Shown: one piece after another, positions 13,794 to 25,654 of the stretch | Layout of the letters: each line of letters starts with the position of its first letter | Numbering within the stretch: the first letter of the stretch is position 1 | NCBI RefSeq assembly: GCF_000208745.1 | Contig: NC_030852.1 | Location: forward strand, 1,359,919-1,423,918 | Source of the DNA: Theobroma cacao | Taxonomy: Eukaryota; Streptophyta; Magnoliopsida; Malvales; Malvaceae | DNA length: 64,000 nt | Reading direction: 5' to 3' | Notes under the pieces: generated by a model | Databases searched by the model: none | Seen by the model: the letters and a program-made list of their open reading frames with translations, nothing else | Told to the model about the DNA's origin: nothing | Program-made: the position numbers and the translations under genes

Positions 13794-15794
13794 TGTACTT
13801 AGAAGTAATAAACCGCGTTTAGCTATCAACTTCATAATTTTCTTTGTCTACATTACAAAATTTCTGTTAAGATTTTTCTTTTTCCATCTTACCATCATAA
13901 AAAATGTAAAATTAAATTAATAATAAGTATTGTTTTATCAGTAAACCAAGCTTGATTCGAGTGAATTAGAGCTGAAATCAGTTATAAACGACTATTATTA
14001 TCTCGAATACTTTTTTCATCTCATTTTATTTATTGTTAAATTTATTTTTTTGGTTAAATAAATTCATCAATTTCGACCGTTATTATTTACAAATTTTGAA
14101 TTTCAAAGCTTTTAAAATATGATTTTGTTATAAATAATGATTAAAGTTGAATTCCTTAGACAAAAAAATAAAAAAGACAAGAAAGTTTTTTGTATTTTTT
14201 TGAATAATTTAATTTGTAATCATTCATTTTAATCATTCTATATCACTTGCCACTAAAGTACAAAAGGGGTGTAAACTATATATGTCGTGACCATGACGGT
14301 AAAATTAATTTTAATATATAAAATAATCATCACTCGCATATATGAAATTTATAATTAATGTCTAAATTCCGATATCATATGAACAATTATAAATCAATAA
14401 ATTAAAAATAATAATAAAAGGAGAAAAACATATAGAATTACTATATAAGAATGTAGTAAGTTAATTATATTAGTAAAGTATTAGTAACATGAAGGAAAAA
14501 TCAGCTGAAATATATAGAGAGAAAATAAAATAAAGTCAAACTAATTTTTCGTGTAAGCAATAGTAAATTAAATCAAATGATAATATCCATTTAATGCCTC
14601 ATTGAGTAAACTGAAGTTATAAGGAACATTTTACGATTACTATTTTAAGGACTAACTTTTGTAATTTAAACGTAATCCTATGTGCACAATCTTAATAAAA
14701 TCATAAAACTACTTCAATGTCACATTCAATATATTCATATGTAAGATTTGAATTAAATGACAATATCGTATGTGCGGACGTTTTTTATTTTAACTTTTTA
14801 CAAATTTTATGCTTACGGATATAACATGCTATTCTTCTCGAGCCAAATATTGTACGTATTTTTAATAAAATTTTGTTTTTACATTGATGAATAAGTTGAA
14901 AAAAATAATGGTTGTATCTTATTTTAGGGTTTATAGTGGTTCGAAAACCAATTTATACCGTTTTTCGAATTAATTACTTTGTTTTATTTTTTTGATATAA
15001 AATACATTAAAATTAAAATTTTAATTTTAATTTTCATAGAAAAAGGAACAAATATTTAGAAATGGAAGAAAATCTGCATTGTTAAAGATCATCAATAAAT
15101 GATGGACTTTGATTCTTTATATAAATATTAATTAATATTTTATATAATACAAAAAGTTAATCAAACTGATCGAATCGAGTAAATATCAATCGGTTTTAAA
15201 ATATAATTTGACTGATTCAATTATTTTTTTAACAAATTAATTAATTTAATTTTAAAAATTTTAATATGGAATTGATCGAACTCATAGAATGTTTTATGGC
15301 ACAGTATAAAGAGCCTTTAACTTGAATGAAAGCTTCAATGATTGAAGGCCGTTCCCATGACCGACAGATACACGTAATACGAAATAAAAGCGAAAACGTT
15401 TTATATATCTTGGAAAATACGCAGCCAGGCAGCCAGCCAGCGCAGCGCACCCAATCACTTCCACATTAACCACCATTTCGCTACAAATTTCTTGGTCCCC
15501 TTTTGTTTTGTCTGTCTCTTTTCGTTTTTTAACGTAATTGCAAATTGATTCTCTACATCCCACCACTCCCTAACCCTTTTGCACACCATTCCAAGTCCCA
15601 CTTTTTACCTAAAATTATACAAATCGATCGTTCGATTTTAAAAAATCATAACTTAAACAAATTAAATTTTACATTAAAACCGATCGAATCGATTAAAATT
15701 TAAATATTAACCAAACAAGTCAAAAATGAAATCTACATTAAAATTCATCAAGTCGATCGAAATTTAAGAAATAATCGAATAAATTGAAAAAATC

Positions 15795-15991
15795 GATGAT
15801 TGAGATTCCCATATGATCTGATCAGGTAGTTGAGATTAATCTCCAATCCATGAGGGCAAAGCCCAAAATCGAAAATTAAATAAGTTGAATTCTACATTAA
15901 AATTGAAGGGATCGAAAACTGATGATTGAGATTCCTATATGATCTGATCAGATGGTTGAGAATAATCTCCAATCCATGAGGGCAAAACCCA
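15795..15991. repeat. Two copies of a ~71-bp direct repeat, period 126 bp
   Basis: GATGATTGAGATTCC at 15,795 recurs at 15,921. Each copy continues through a GATCTGATCAG motif and AATCTCCAATCCATGAGGGC with only a few differences, ending at about 15,865 and 15,991. This is a local tandem duplication in spacer DNA. Confidence 0.8.
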
Positions 15992-18169
15992 ATTGTATAA
16001 TGAGGTTTATTGGATGGTAATATGGAGAAATAATTGAAGGAAAGGAATATTGGTGGAATGAGAAATAATTTTTGGGGCCATAGGGGGATTGGGAGGATCT
16101 TGACTCACACGTGAAAAATAACTTTGTCAGGATGTGAAATAGAATATATTATTACAACCATAAGGAATTAATGTTAAATTAATTAGTTTGCTTAGAAAAT
16201 GAATAATAAAATAATGACATCATGTACCATTAAATAGTTTTCAATTAATAATTTTAATAATATATTTCTTATCAGAAGATATCATATGAAGGTTTGTTAA
16301 ACTCTAAACTTAATTAATAATACTTAATTAAGTCTAATCTAAATGACAAATCATAATTTATTTTGTGGAGTAGATGGATATATAGAAGATTCCTAATGTC
16401 TTGTTTGTTATGATATAATTTTCTTTACATGTTGTAATTGAATCTCGATTAAAAAATTGAGAGCCAATAGATTACTCTCTAATTAATCACCCTTTTTCTT
16501 ATTACAAATAGGCAATTGTTGTTTTCTTTGTGTTTATAGTCACTAAATAAGAATAGTTAAAATGTTATTTTACAAAAAAAAAAATTATTTGGTAACGAGA
16601 AATTAACTTATTGTCGAGAGAGGAGGGAAGACTGTGGGAAGAGGTCGAGGGAGGGGAGAGTGAAAGATCTGTTTTTGAAAAATTATCTTACGCTTTTAGA
16701 AAATGTAAGATAATTTTTTTTTTGATCAACTGGTTTAATTCCATTGACTTGGAAAATTTTTACAACCACTTTTGCATTTTTCGCCTTTGAAACATGGGAA
16801 AATAGTGAAAAGCATTTCCAAAAAGCATTATCATGCATCCATTAATATTGTCATATGATTAATGATGGACTCAGGAACCCATATAAGATATGATTACAAG
16901 GATAATCATACAAAGTTATGTATCTATATATTTAAAATTTTATACATATAATAATAAAAAATTAAAAATTAAAGGGTAACGACCGCCACCTCCCATCACC
17001 TCTCACCACCATCTTGATTTCATCAGTGTATATTGATCTTTTGTCTTTACACCAAAAAGAAAAGAAAGTTCATTCAAGATAAAAAGGAAGATGGCTTAAT
17101 TCATAATATGGATACGTTTCTAATACTAGACATGCTTTCAAAGAGAAAGAGGTTAACATCATTGACAAAGAATAGAAAAAAAATAAGGAATTAATTCGTA
17201 TCTAGAACATGAACAAAATTTCAATTGCTTAAACCATAGTTTGTAATCGATGCTCCTTTGTGCTAGCTAGCTAGCTAGCTTTAAAACCAAGATGCTACCA
17301 AGAATTTGTGCTTGCAAATCACGAATCACCTAAAAATATCATATAGATTTGAATATGCTATACATTGCCGACAATCCCTTCCCTTTTTTCTTCTTTCAAC
17401 ACAAAAATACCAAATCGATTCTTGTTCACTTAGTCAACAATTGCAAATTAGTAATTTTCAAGCAATCTAATAATAATAAAAAAAAATACATTCACAAAAA
17501 ATCCCAAATAAAACATATGTAGTTTTTTTTTTTCGTCAGGTACAAATCAACAACAAGAATGACAATAATAGTAATTTTTATTTTATCTTAAATTAACATA
17601 AACACGAGAAAATGATCAAAGGTATATTACCACAGAATGTATGTACTACTTCTTTCAATTGTTTCGTATAAAGAAAGTAAGGAAATTTTGACCCGAACTT
17701 GATCGATTCGAAAGAAAAGCATAGTATATTACTATCAATTGCTTAAGAAAGGTAACGATTTTGAATATGTTTATATTTATTTCTTGTTTTAGATTAAGAT
17801 TTTATTCAGATTGTTTATTTTATCGAAATTTATAAATTTTATGTTATTTAAAGTTATAATGATTGATTTTATTTAAATTTATATGATATAAAATTGTTTT
17901 GTATAGTTTCGATCGAATCCTATTATCATTTTTTATTTATTGAGTTTTTTATATTATTATTGAAAATAAAAACATTTTGTAATACTAAATATCTGATGCT
18001 GCCAAGTCAGCAATGGTAAAGTGGGACCCAGATGATGTGGCATAATACGAAGGCAATGCAGTGTATCATCAACAGCTCCTAGCTAGCTGTCGTCTAAGTG
18101 GACAGAAAAATACACAAGTGTCATTAAATAATGAGATGAAAAGAATGGGGCAGGCCAGGTTGGCAGTGG

Positions 18170-18420
18170 TCAACGCAGGGGCGTTGATAGCCAGGTGGAA
18201 GCGCTCGGCTGCTCGTGCGGGTGGGGGAATGGACCTGTCGTTGATTTATACTTTTCGACAAGACGTTCTTGCGGCGGCCCACAGCAGGCGTCCACACAGC
18301 GACGACGACGACGACGACGCGCCATGCGTACTAATCTTAGACTGGCTACGTCACCCTTATTACATCCAATCTCTGTCCCCTCCGACATCGTCCACCTCCC
18401 ACTTGGGTCCACCTCTTGTC
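18170..18420. other. GC-rich island with (GAC)n in an AT-rich spacer
   Basis: Base composition rises sharply compared with the flanks, and a (GAC)6-type trinucleotide run lies at about 18,300-18,318. Frames are open on both strands for 80-130 codons, but they overlap each other, have low-complexity composition and match no family I recognise. I do not call a gene. Confidence 0.4.
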
Positions 18421-18837
18421 AGCAACAACCTTCTTTCGAATTTTCTTTCACTTCTTAAATCTTAATTAAATAAAAAAAGAAAATCAACTTTATTAATATC
18501 TAAACATTGAAATTGATTTTTATATTAAAAATGTTAGGTGTATGTAAATTTTTCTTCTCATCTTTCTACTCCAATTTTAATATTTTCATTAAAATTAATT
18601 AAAAGATAATTGATAACAATGTTAAGATTTTGTAATTAAATTCGATTGGGTGGTTTTTTTTTTTGTTCATGACAAGATATATCAATCTAAATAATTTGGC
18701 ACGTGACATATGGTAGTAACAAAAAAAACCTTTATTTTCAATAAAATTAAAAATTATTTTTAAAAATTTAAAAGCATTTCTTATTATTTACTTAAAATAA
18801 ATTATATATTTTAATTTAAATAATAAATAATATTATA

Positions 18838-18843
18838 TATATA

Positions 18844-18892
<49 letters not shown>

Positions 18893-18915
18893 TGTGTTGT
18901 GTGTATGTGTGTGTT
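18838..18915. repeat. (TA)n(TG)n compound microsatellite
   Basis: Alternating TA for about 35 bp passes directly into TG for about 20 bp and then degenerate GTGT units. It is a length-polymorphic simple repeat. Confidence 0.9.
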
Positions 18916-19082
18916 AAGAAATAAAAAATTAATCTATTTCAACATTTCAAGTCATTATCAAAATGTCATGTCATGCATGTTAAAAGATAAAATTTTGATA
19001 GTGTTCTTAATTATTTTTAAATTGATTTTTTAATAAAAATGTAAAAAAAAACTAAATTCATTAAAATCGAAATAAAGAGATT

Positions 19083-19130
19083 AAAATGGTTAAATTGAGA
19101 TAGTATAAAATGGTTAAATTGAGATAGTAT
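19083..19130. repeat. Perfect 24-bp tandem duplication
   Basis: The 24-bp unit starting AAAATGGTTAAATTGAGATA occurs twice, back to back and identical. It was probably created by replication slippage and is recent, because no difference has accumulated. Confidence 0.9.
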
Positions 19131-22100
19131 TATATCGAAATTCAAATTTTGATTTTTTTTTTCCTTAGTGTAATGGCCTAGTGCACAATGTTGAGAATGG
19201 GAATAGGAGGGAAGTTTTTCAAGTTTAAGAGGATGGTGTTGCTTCAAAATTAGGTCTTCTCATGATCAGACTATATATATTGAATTGTATATGTGCCAAA
19301 ATTTTCTCTGTTGCTAATATTGAAAATAAATTTTAGAAAAAGAATAAAAATGAACTCAATAACATTACCCCCAAAAAAATTCTTTTCTTTTTTCTAATTT
19401 GTGGAACCTGGATTTTGTTATAAACAGTGATGAAAGAAAAGGAGAGAAGAAGAGACAGATAACATGTTGCCATTGTCAAGATTCACGAATCCTTCAAAAT
19501 AAGACATTTGGGAACCATGTCATTGAATTTATGACCTTTATTCTAATCAAGATCATAGCTAGCAATGCTTATGTGGTACAAGGGGTAGGAAAAGCTCCAT
19601 ACAAGTCTTTACTTTTTCTTTTTTCTTTTCATTTTCAGCCATGAAATCATTGCAACATGAGCCAAATTCTACAAAGCAAATTAAAGCAGCCACCATATTT
19701 TTGTTGTTTGCTTTTATAAAACAGAAAGAAAAATTCCATTTCCATTGTTGAAAAAAATTCCCCTCCTGTAAAGCATGAGAGCTGATCATAATTGAAAGTT
19801 TCCAAATGACAAAGAAAGGGGCAATGCCACTTTCTACCTTGAATACTTTAGCCTATGCAAGTCATAACAAGCATCAAGGATTATGATGGCCAATATTTGT
19901 CCACGTTGAAAATTTAAGACCGAATCCGAACAATAAGTGAAGAAAAAATTACTATATTTATATGTCTAAGATATTTAAAAATAAATAAACGTGAAATTTG
20001 TTTATCATTATTCTAATACTGTAATAGACTTTTCACGTAATAATTTATCATGAAAGGAATAATAAAATCAAAAGTAACACTTGATACTATATTAAAAATT
20101 TTAAAAAATATTTAACTTAAAGTTAATTGATAATAAAAAAAATCTTTATTGTATTTATACGCACCGGATAGGTCATGTTGCTGTAAGTATAGGAGGGAAT
20201 GATTTTGTGGTACAAATTAAATATTATATGGTACAAGTGGTAGTAGTACTACCAACGGAGTGAAGATATGGAAACTACTGGTATTTTCTAAAGGAATGGT
20301 CCTTTTTGAATACTGTCTCAATCAACCAACAATAAAGCTTCCTTTTCAAGAGATGATGATCACAAAATGATGGTGAAAGTAAAGCTTAGGGAACCCATTT
20401 CTTTCCCTTCATCCTTCCCCCCAAATGATTAGGTCCTTTGCCTGGCTCCTGAACTTTTGCTTGTCTCCATAGAAAAGATAAGAATATTTCTTGTCCCCAG
20501 CCAGTCCGAGCAGTGTAACTTCTGACTTCACCACAAGGGCATGGGAGTTTGGTGCGACTGGTCTCTCCAAATGACCCCTGTTAGCCTCAAGAAAATTGGG
20601 AATTGAAACTCAGGCAATTTTGCAATGCATGCAAAACTTCAACAAATTCATGATACCATGGTACTTTCCTCCTGGGGTCATTTCTAGTGGGATGTATCTC
20701 ATCACATAATTGCCTTGGTTAACTTAAAACTTAGGTCATTAACTTTGTTTCAAACCCTTTAGGGTGTGAAATTTCAAGATTCCATGGTCCCTCTTGAGTC
20801 CCTCCATGCACCCAATCCACTAGGCTTTCAGGTCAAAAGTTGCAATTAGAGTGCCTTGAGAAGAAAAAACCCTTCCCTGTCAAATCACAAAGCTAAAGAA
20901 GATAACCCTGATTAAAGTTTCCTGTCCCCAATTGATAGCCAAATTTATGATTTGACACCAATAGAAGCTCTAATTAACCTCTCTTTAGTATGTGAGTTTG
21001 GTCCACATTGTTCTTACTTTTTAATCCAATTTACCCTTTGGTTGTACCAATTAGATGACTATGGTACAAGCCGACGCATCCACAAGATTATTAGGGTATG
21101 GAAAAATTCATGGTTTTGGGTTGAATTTGTGTAACAAATGACTTCGAAATGACTAAAACGGCTGACCTTGATTATGGCTTCCAAGGTAGATTTATTGTCT
21201 AATATGAATTAGATAACAAGAGATAATCATTTTAATTTCTTTTACCAACTTTTAGTACTTCAAAGGAGGGTCGTCGCATTTTTTAAAAGCAAAGACACAC
21301 GTTATGCAGGTAAAAAGATATCAATTAATAGTAGATCCGACGGTATTAATTTTTTTTTGTGAGAGTAAACTTTTTTTTTTGAAATAAAAAAAATTAGAAA
21401 TTTAATTTTATAAATGGACGTAATTCGGGTATTTTTGATTATTTAAATTATATTTATATTAATGAAATAATCAAAGGAAACATAAGTTTTCTAGTCAACT
21501 AGTCCATGTTGTATTCATCATTGATTATTTACATAATGCCAATCTCATAGTAAAGTTTATTAAATTGAATTACAGCATGGAGTTAGGTAAGGAAAGTATT
21601 CTTGTCAGAAAATATGTTTATGCATGGATGGAATTTGGGGTTTTTTTTTAATCTATTTTTGTTGTTAATCAGTCTATTTTTGTTTCAGTCAAAGGTTGCC
21701 GACTACAGACATCAGAATCTCAGTGTTGTTATCGTGTTTCTCTTGTGTAAGATTTGGCAGAAATTAACTTTCCTTCGCATGCAAAAGAAGAACAATATTC
21801 AAAGCCTACAAAATGAAGAACAATAATGATAATTTTCTGGCCACAATTCAGAGGAAATTGATTTGAAAAATAAGACATAAAATTTAGAATGAGAATCACA
21901 TAAGAATTTAATCTCTAAATTATATTATAATTTAATTAAAAATAAATATAATGATCATCATAATTGAAATTCAGTTGGATGATTCATTAGTCTTTGAAAA
22001 TTGACAGGTCGAACCACCACGTGTTTTAATTTTGATTGGTCAATTGGTTATTAAATAAAATTTAAAGAAAATTTTGAAGAACATGTGACACTTTGTAGGT

Positions 22101-22839
22101 GGTCGAAAATTTTTCTCCTTTTACTGTAACTACATATAATTAAACCAAATATTCGAGTGTTAAGTGCTCACATTATTTAATTCTTCTTTATATAATTAAT
22201 ATAGTATAATCTTATGATAAATGTAATTTTTTTGATACATGTGATCATGAACTATACAACATGAAGCAGTCTTCTCTCATACCGTAAATTCTATCCCACC
22301 AATATTTTAGAATTCGAATATAAAATTTTAAATTTTAACCGTCAAGCTGTGAAGATATGTTAAATGTAAATGTGATTGTAAATAAAAATCTTTTCATCTC
22401 ATCTATTTCAAAAAGTATGAAATGAGTTGCCACGTAAGTAGAACTTCAAAGGGAAGTGAAACCTAGATTAAAATAGATTGGTTTTTAAAGTAGAACCCAA
22501 ATCCAAGATTAAATTTGGGCCTGTACAGGAATTTATGGTCCCAATTAAAGAATCACACAAGGCTTAGGAGCTGATTTTGTCACATTATTGGTTATTGTTT
22601 GGGGCTTTAGGAGTTTATGTGAGTGGAAAGGAAGGCTTGACTTATCCATATGGCCATAATTAATGAACAAAATTGTGGTCCATTTATTTGTAATTTGGTA
22701 CAAAAGAAAAAGGGTGAATATGGAGGTCCATTCTGATGAGTTAGTTAATGAGGGAAAATATGTGGGTGGTCCCAAACTCAAGCACCACATCAAAATCTCT
22801 TATTTAACCTCGATTTTAGTGTTTTTCTCTTTTTAGGTA

Positions 22840-23238
22840 TAATATTCGAAAAATTTTTAAATGATTTAAAAAATTTAAATAAATCTTTATTCTTTTATTA
22901 CATTTAATTAAGTTTTTATATTTTAATTTTGAATCAAATAAGCCATTTTGACTAATACTTGACTATTTATCATTAATCAAAGTACCATTTATTATTTTAT
23001 ACTCATGTAGAACTAATGTGGAGGGTGAAAATGTCACATGATTATGTCATCATACATAATCTATTATGACATATCAGTATGCCACTTGAGTATAAAATAA
23101 CAAGTGACATTTTGATTAATAACAATTAGTCATCATTAATCATAAAGGTTTATTTGATTCAAAATAAAAATATAAAAACTTAATTGAATGCAATAAAAGA
23201 ATAAAAAATTATTTAAATTTTCTTGAATACTTCATAAA
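22840..23238. mobile_element. Fold-back / MITE-like element with ~160-bp inverted arms
   Basis: The left arm, about 22,844-23,004, is the imperfect reverse complement of 23,088-23,238. Both arms contain TTTTGAATCAAATAA and AATTAAGTTTTTATAT blocks and end at the loop with ATTTTATACTC. I estimate 80-85 percent arm identity by eye. The loop (23,005-23,087) has no coding potential. Such structures are usual for non-autonomous DNA transposons. No target duplication could be fixed, so the superfamily is unknown. Confidence 0.72.
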
Positions 23239-23750
23239 TTTTTTTAGATGTTATGTCTTCTTTTTACGCCAATAAAATTGTTGGTCCATGATCCAATTTT
23301 GGGCAATTCTAAAAAATAAATTGCTCTTAATATGTATCCAACAAGAGGAAATCAGTTTTCAACACTAAATAATTAGTTCATACTAACAATTGCTCTCTTG
23401 CAAAATGATTTATAAAATTTAATTATGTAATTTGTTCTTATAGTTTATTAATTGCATAATTGAATTAAATAAAGCCCACTTTGTTACTATTTTTATTATA
23501 ATATTTACCATTATAAGTTTTACTTTCTCAAAAGATTGTAATATAAAGTCTGGGTTGAGAAAAAAAATATTATACAAGTAAAATAAATAGAAAAATAAAA
23601 ATTAATTTTGGTTGAAAGTAAAATATTATTTAAATATAATAGAGTATAAATTAATATATAACTACATCATATTTAGATAATATATTTTATTATTTGAAAT
23701 GAATTTTAATATTCATATTTTTATTATTTTACTTGCAAATATAAAAAGTA

Positions 23751-24343
23751 AGGTAAAATACACTTACACTCGTAACTTTTAACCATAATTATATGCAAGT
23801 TCATTAGTTTTCAAAATAAACATTCCATCCAAAATATATTTTCTTTGGGCACATAACTCTTGCCATTAGTCAACCGTCAATATTTTCGTTAGTTTAATGA
23901 TGTAGTAATATTTTTAGGATAATTTTACTTTTTATTAGTTTTAAAAATTATTACTATATAAACTATAGTTTTCATTTAAAATTTTTACTCTCTTTTCACT
24001 AAAAAAGCTCTCAACTCGGCCACCCCACTGTCGGCGAGGCTCCTTTGGGGGAGCACAATTAGGGGAGCTCAAGATTTGGGGTGCGTGGCCAAATCCTCCC
24101 ATCGAGACATTTGATTGGATCTGGCATTTCATGGTCCGATTTGATCGTAGGGTGATTGGTCAGTGTAAGGGAGGGTAGTCGATAGTCTTGACAGAAAGGA
24201 AAAAAGTGAAAAAAAAAACATTTTAGACATTTCACGTTTTGGCATATATCATTTATATGTTTGAGATGGACTGTTCATTTTAAAAATTAATAAACTCGTG
24301 TGTAATTATAATTAAAAATTAAATATATCAGTGTATTTTATCC
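23751..24343. mobile_element. Mutator-like non-autonomous element (9-bp TSD, long TIRs)
   Basis: TAAAAAGTA occurs exactly at 23,742-23,750 and again at 24,344-24,352, bracketing a 593-bp block whose ends are inverted repeats. The left end AGGTAAAATACACT pairs with a right end read in reverse as GGATAAAATACACT, and the similarity runs on for about 80 bp. Long inverted ends plus a 9-bp target duplication are the signature of Mutator-like elements. The core at about 24,005-24,180 is clearly GC-richer than the ends. No transposase is present. Confidence 0.75.
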
Positions 24344-25654
24344 TAAAAAGTAAGGTAAAATCCAAAGACCACTTTGAGGTTTGGTTGAAAATACATCTAT
24401 TGTTGTTAGTTTGAGAAATACCATTTCAGTCCCTTAAGATTTGATTGAATCCTTGGAAAAAATGATGGTGTTACTTATGGCGTTAATTTTAAATGAAAAC
24501 ACAAACAAATATTCCTTTATAATTTATTTCTTATTTTATCCAAAGTATTTGTTTTTTTCTTTTTTGAAAAACCAAAATGTATGAATATATTCAACTAGAG
24601 AATTTACGAGGACTGCTGAGTCTTTAACAGTAAAATGAAGACAAAAACCAACAGTGACATCCATCACAACAACACAGAGTAGATTACGGAATGATCAAAC
24701 ATAAGCAACCTAACCAGAAAAAGCTATACAAGTTATAATCAGGCCAAAATCAAAGAGCAAAACAAGACAATATTCCACCTAAAACACGACCAGAACTCCT
24801 AGAAACAAAAAGGAAAGCTCAAACATCAAATCGTTGCAACAAGGTCAGCCAGGACATTCATGAACCACAAAGATATCCAAGAGACACACAGCAAAGAGCA
24901 AAGCACAGAGCATGTTGTAAGAAGAGGAGCAGAGAAGGAACACAGGTGAACCACAACAGGGAATCCTTAACATAGCCGGTCAAAACTCAAAGATATATCA
25001 GCCGAGCGCAACAAAAAATTCAAGCACAGAAGGAAACACATGAACAATCACCAGAAAGAAGAACAAGGCATTAGAAATCATCATTGGATAGAGACCAACA
25101 GTAGCAAACCAAAGAGCATTCATCCGTCCAACCAAGTCAATGAAATCACATTAGAGAAGGACAAAGTATCGAGAGAACCAATAATGAGGAAGATCAGCAA
25201 AATGAAACCAAAAGAGAGATATAACAAACGGAGAATCAGCAAATCACAAACACAAAAACAATCCAATCAAGACCCTTGGGAAGAGAACAAAATCAGCTCT
25301 TGAGATCTGCCAACGCTTTCTTTAACAAAGGAATCGGGGAATTACTGGCTCAAGAATTATGAATAATTCTCCATATTTCAATCTTAGATTTCAAATTTCC
25401 CATTTGAAGTATAATATTTCTCACCATGCAAAGGGCAGATTCAAGATTTGAGGTTTATTCCACAGCATTAGAACAGTCACTTTCGATGATAAGTTCATGA
25501 GTTCTGACCCAAATGGAAGCAACAAAGAGAAGCATGGCTTCTTTAATAGCAAGCAGTTCAGCCAAACCTGCATCACCCCGACCAGTTGTTTAGAAAATTG
25601 AAGAAGAATCGTACCATAGTTATCTCTTAAGACTCTTCCTTCCATCCGCCGAGG

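Larger units (their letters stand above)
11185..22839. other. AT-rich spacer upstream of the MYB gene
   Basis: About 11.6 kb without a convincing gene. The proximal part should hold the MYB promoter. The rest is very AT-rich, with microsatellites ((TTAA)n near 12,485, (GCTA)n at 17,261-17,280, (TA)n(TG)n at 18,838-18,915) and small direct repeats listed separately. A GC-richer island with (GAC)n lies at about 18,170-18,420; its overlapping frames in several registers are compositional and match nothing I recognise. Confidence 0.6.

Noticed and set aside
15241..15566. Two overlapping minus-strand frames (69 and 90 aa)
   Set aside because: Short, no domain, no splice context, AT-rich surroundings.
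18061..18465. 134-residue open frame in the GC-rich island
   Set aside because: Overlapped by other long frames on both strands; low-complexity composition explains it; no family resemblance.
20439..20449. TGCCTGGCTCC, the first 11 bases of miR160
   Set aside because: The following bases do not match miR160, and no complementary star arm is seen within 200 bases.
25040..25303. 87-residue plus-strand frame rich in Lys/Asn/Gln
   Set aside because: It is antisense to the LINE 3' UTR and ORF2 end.
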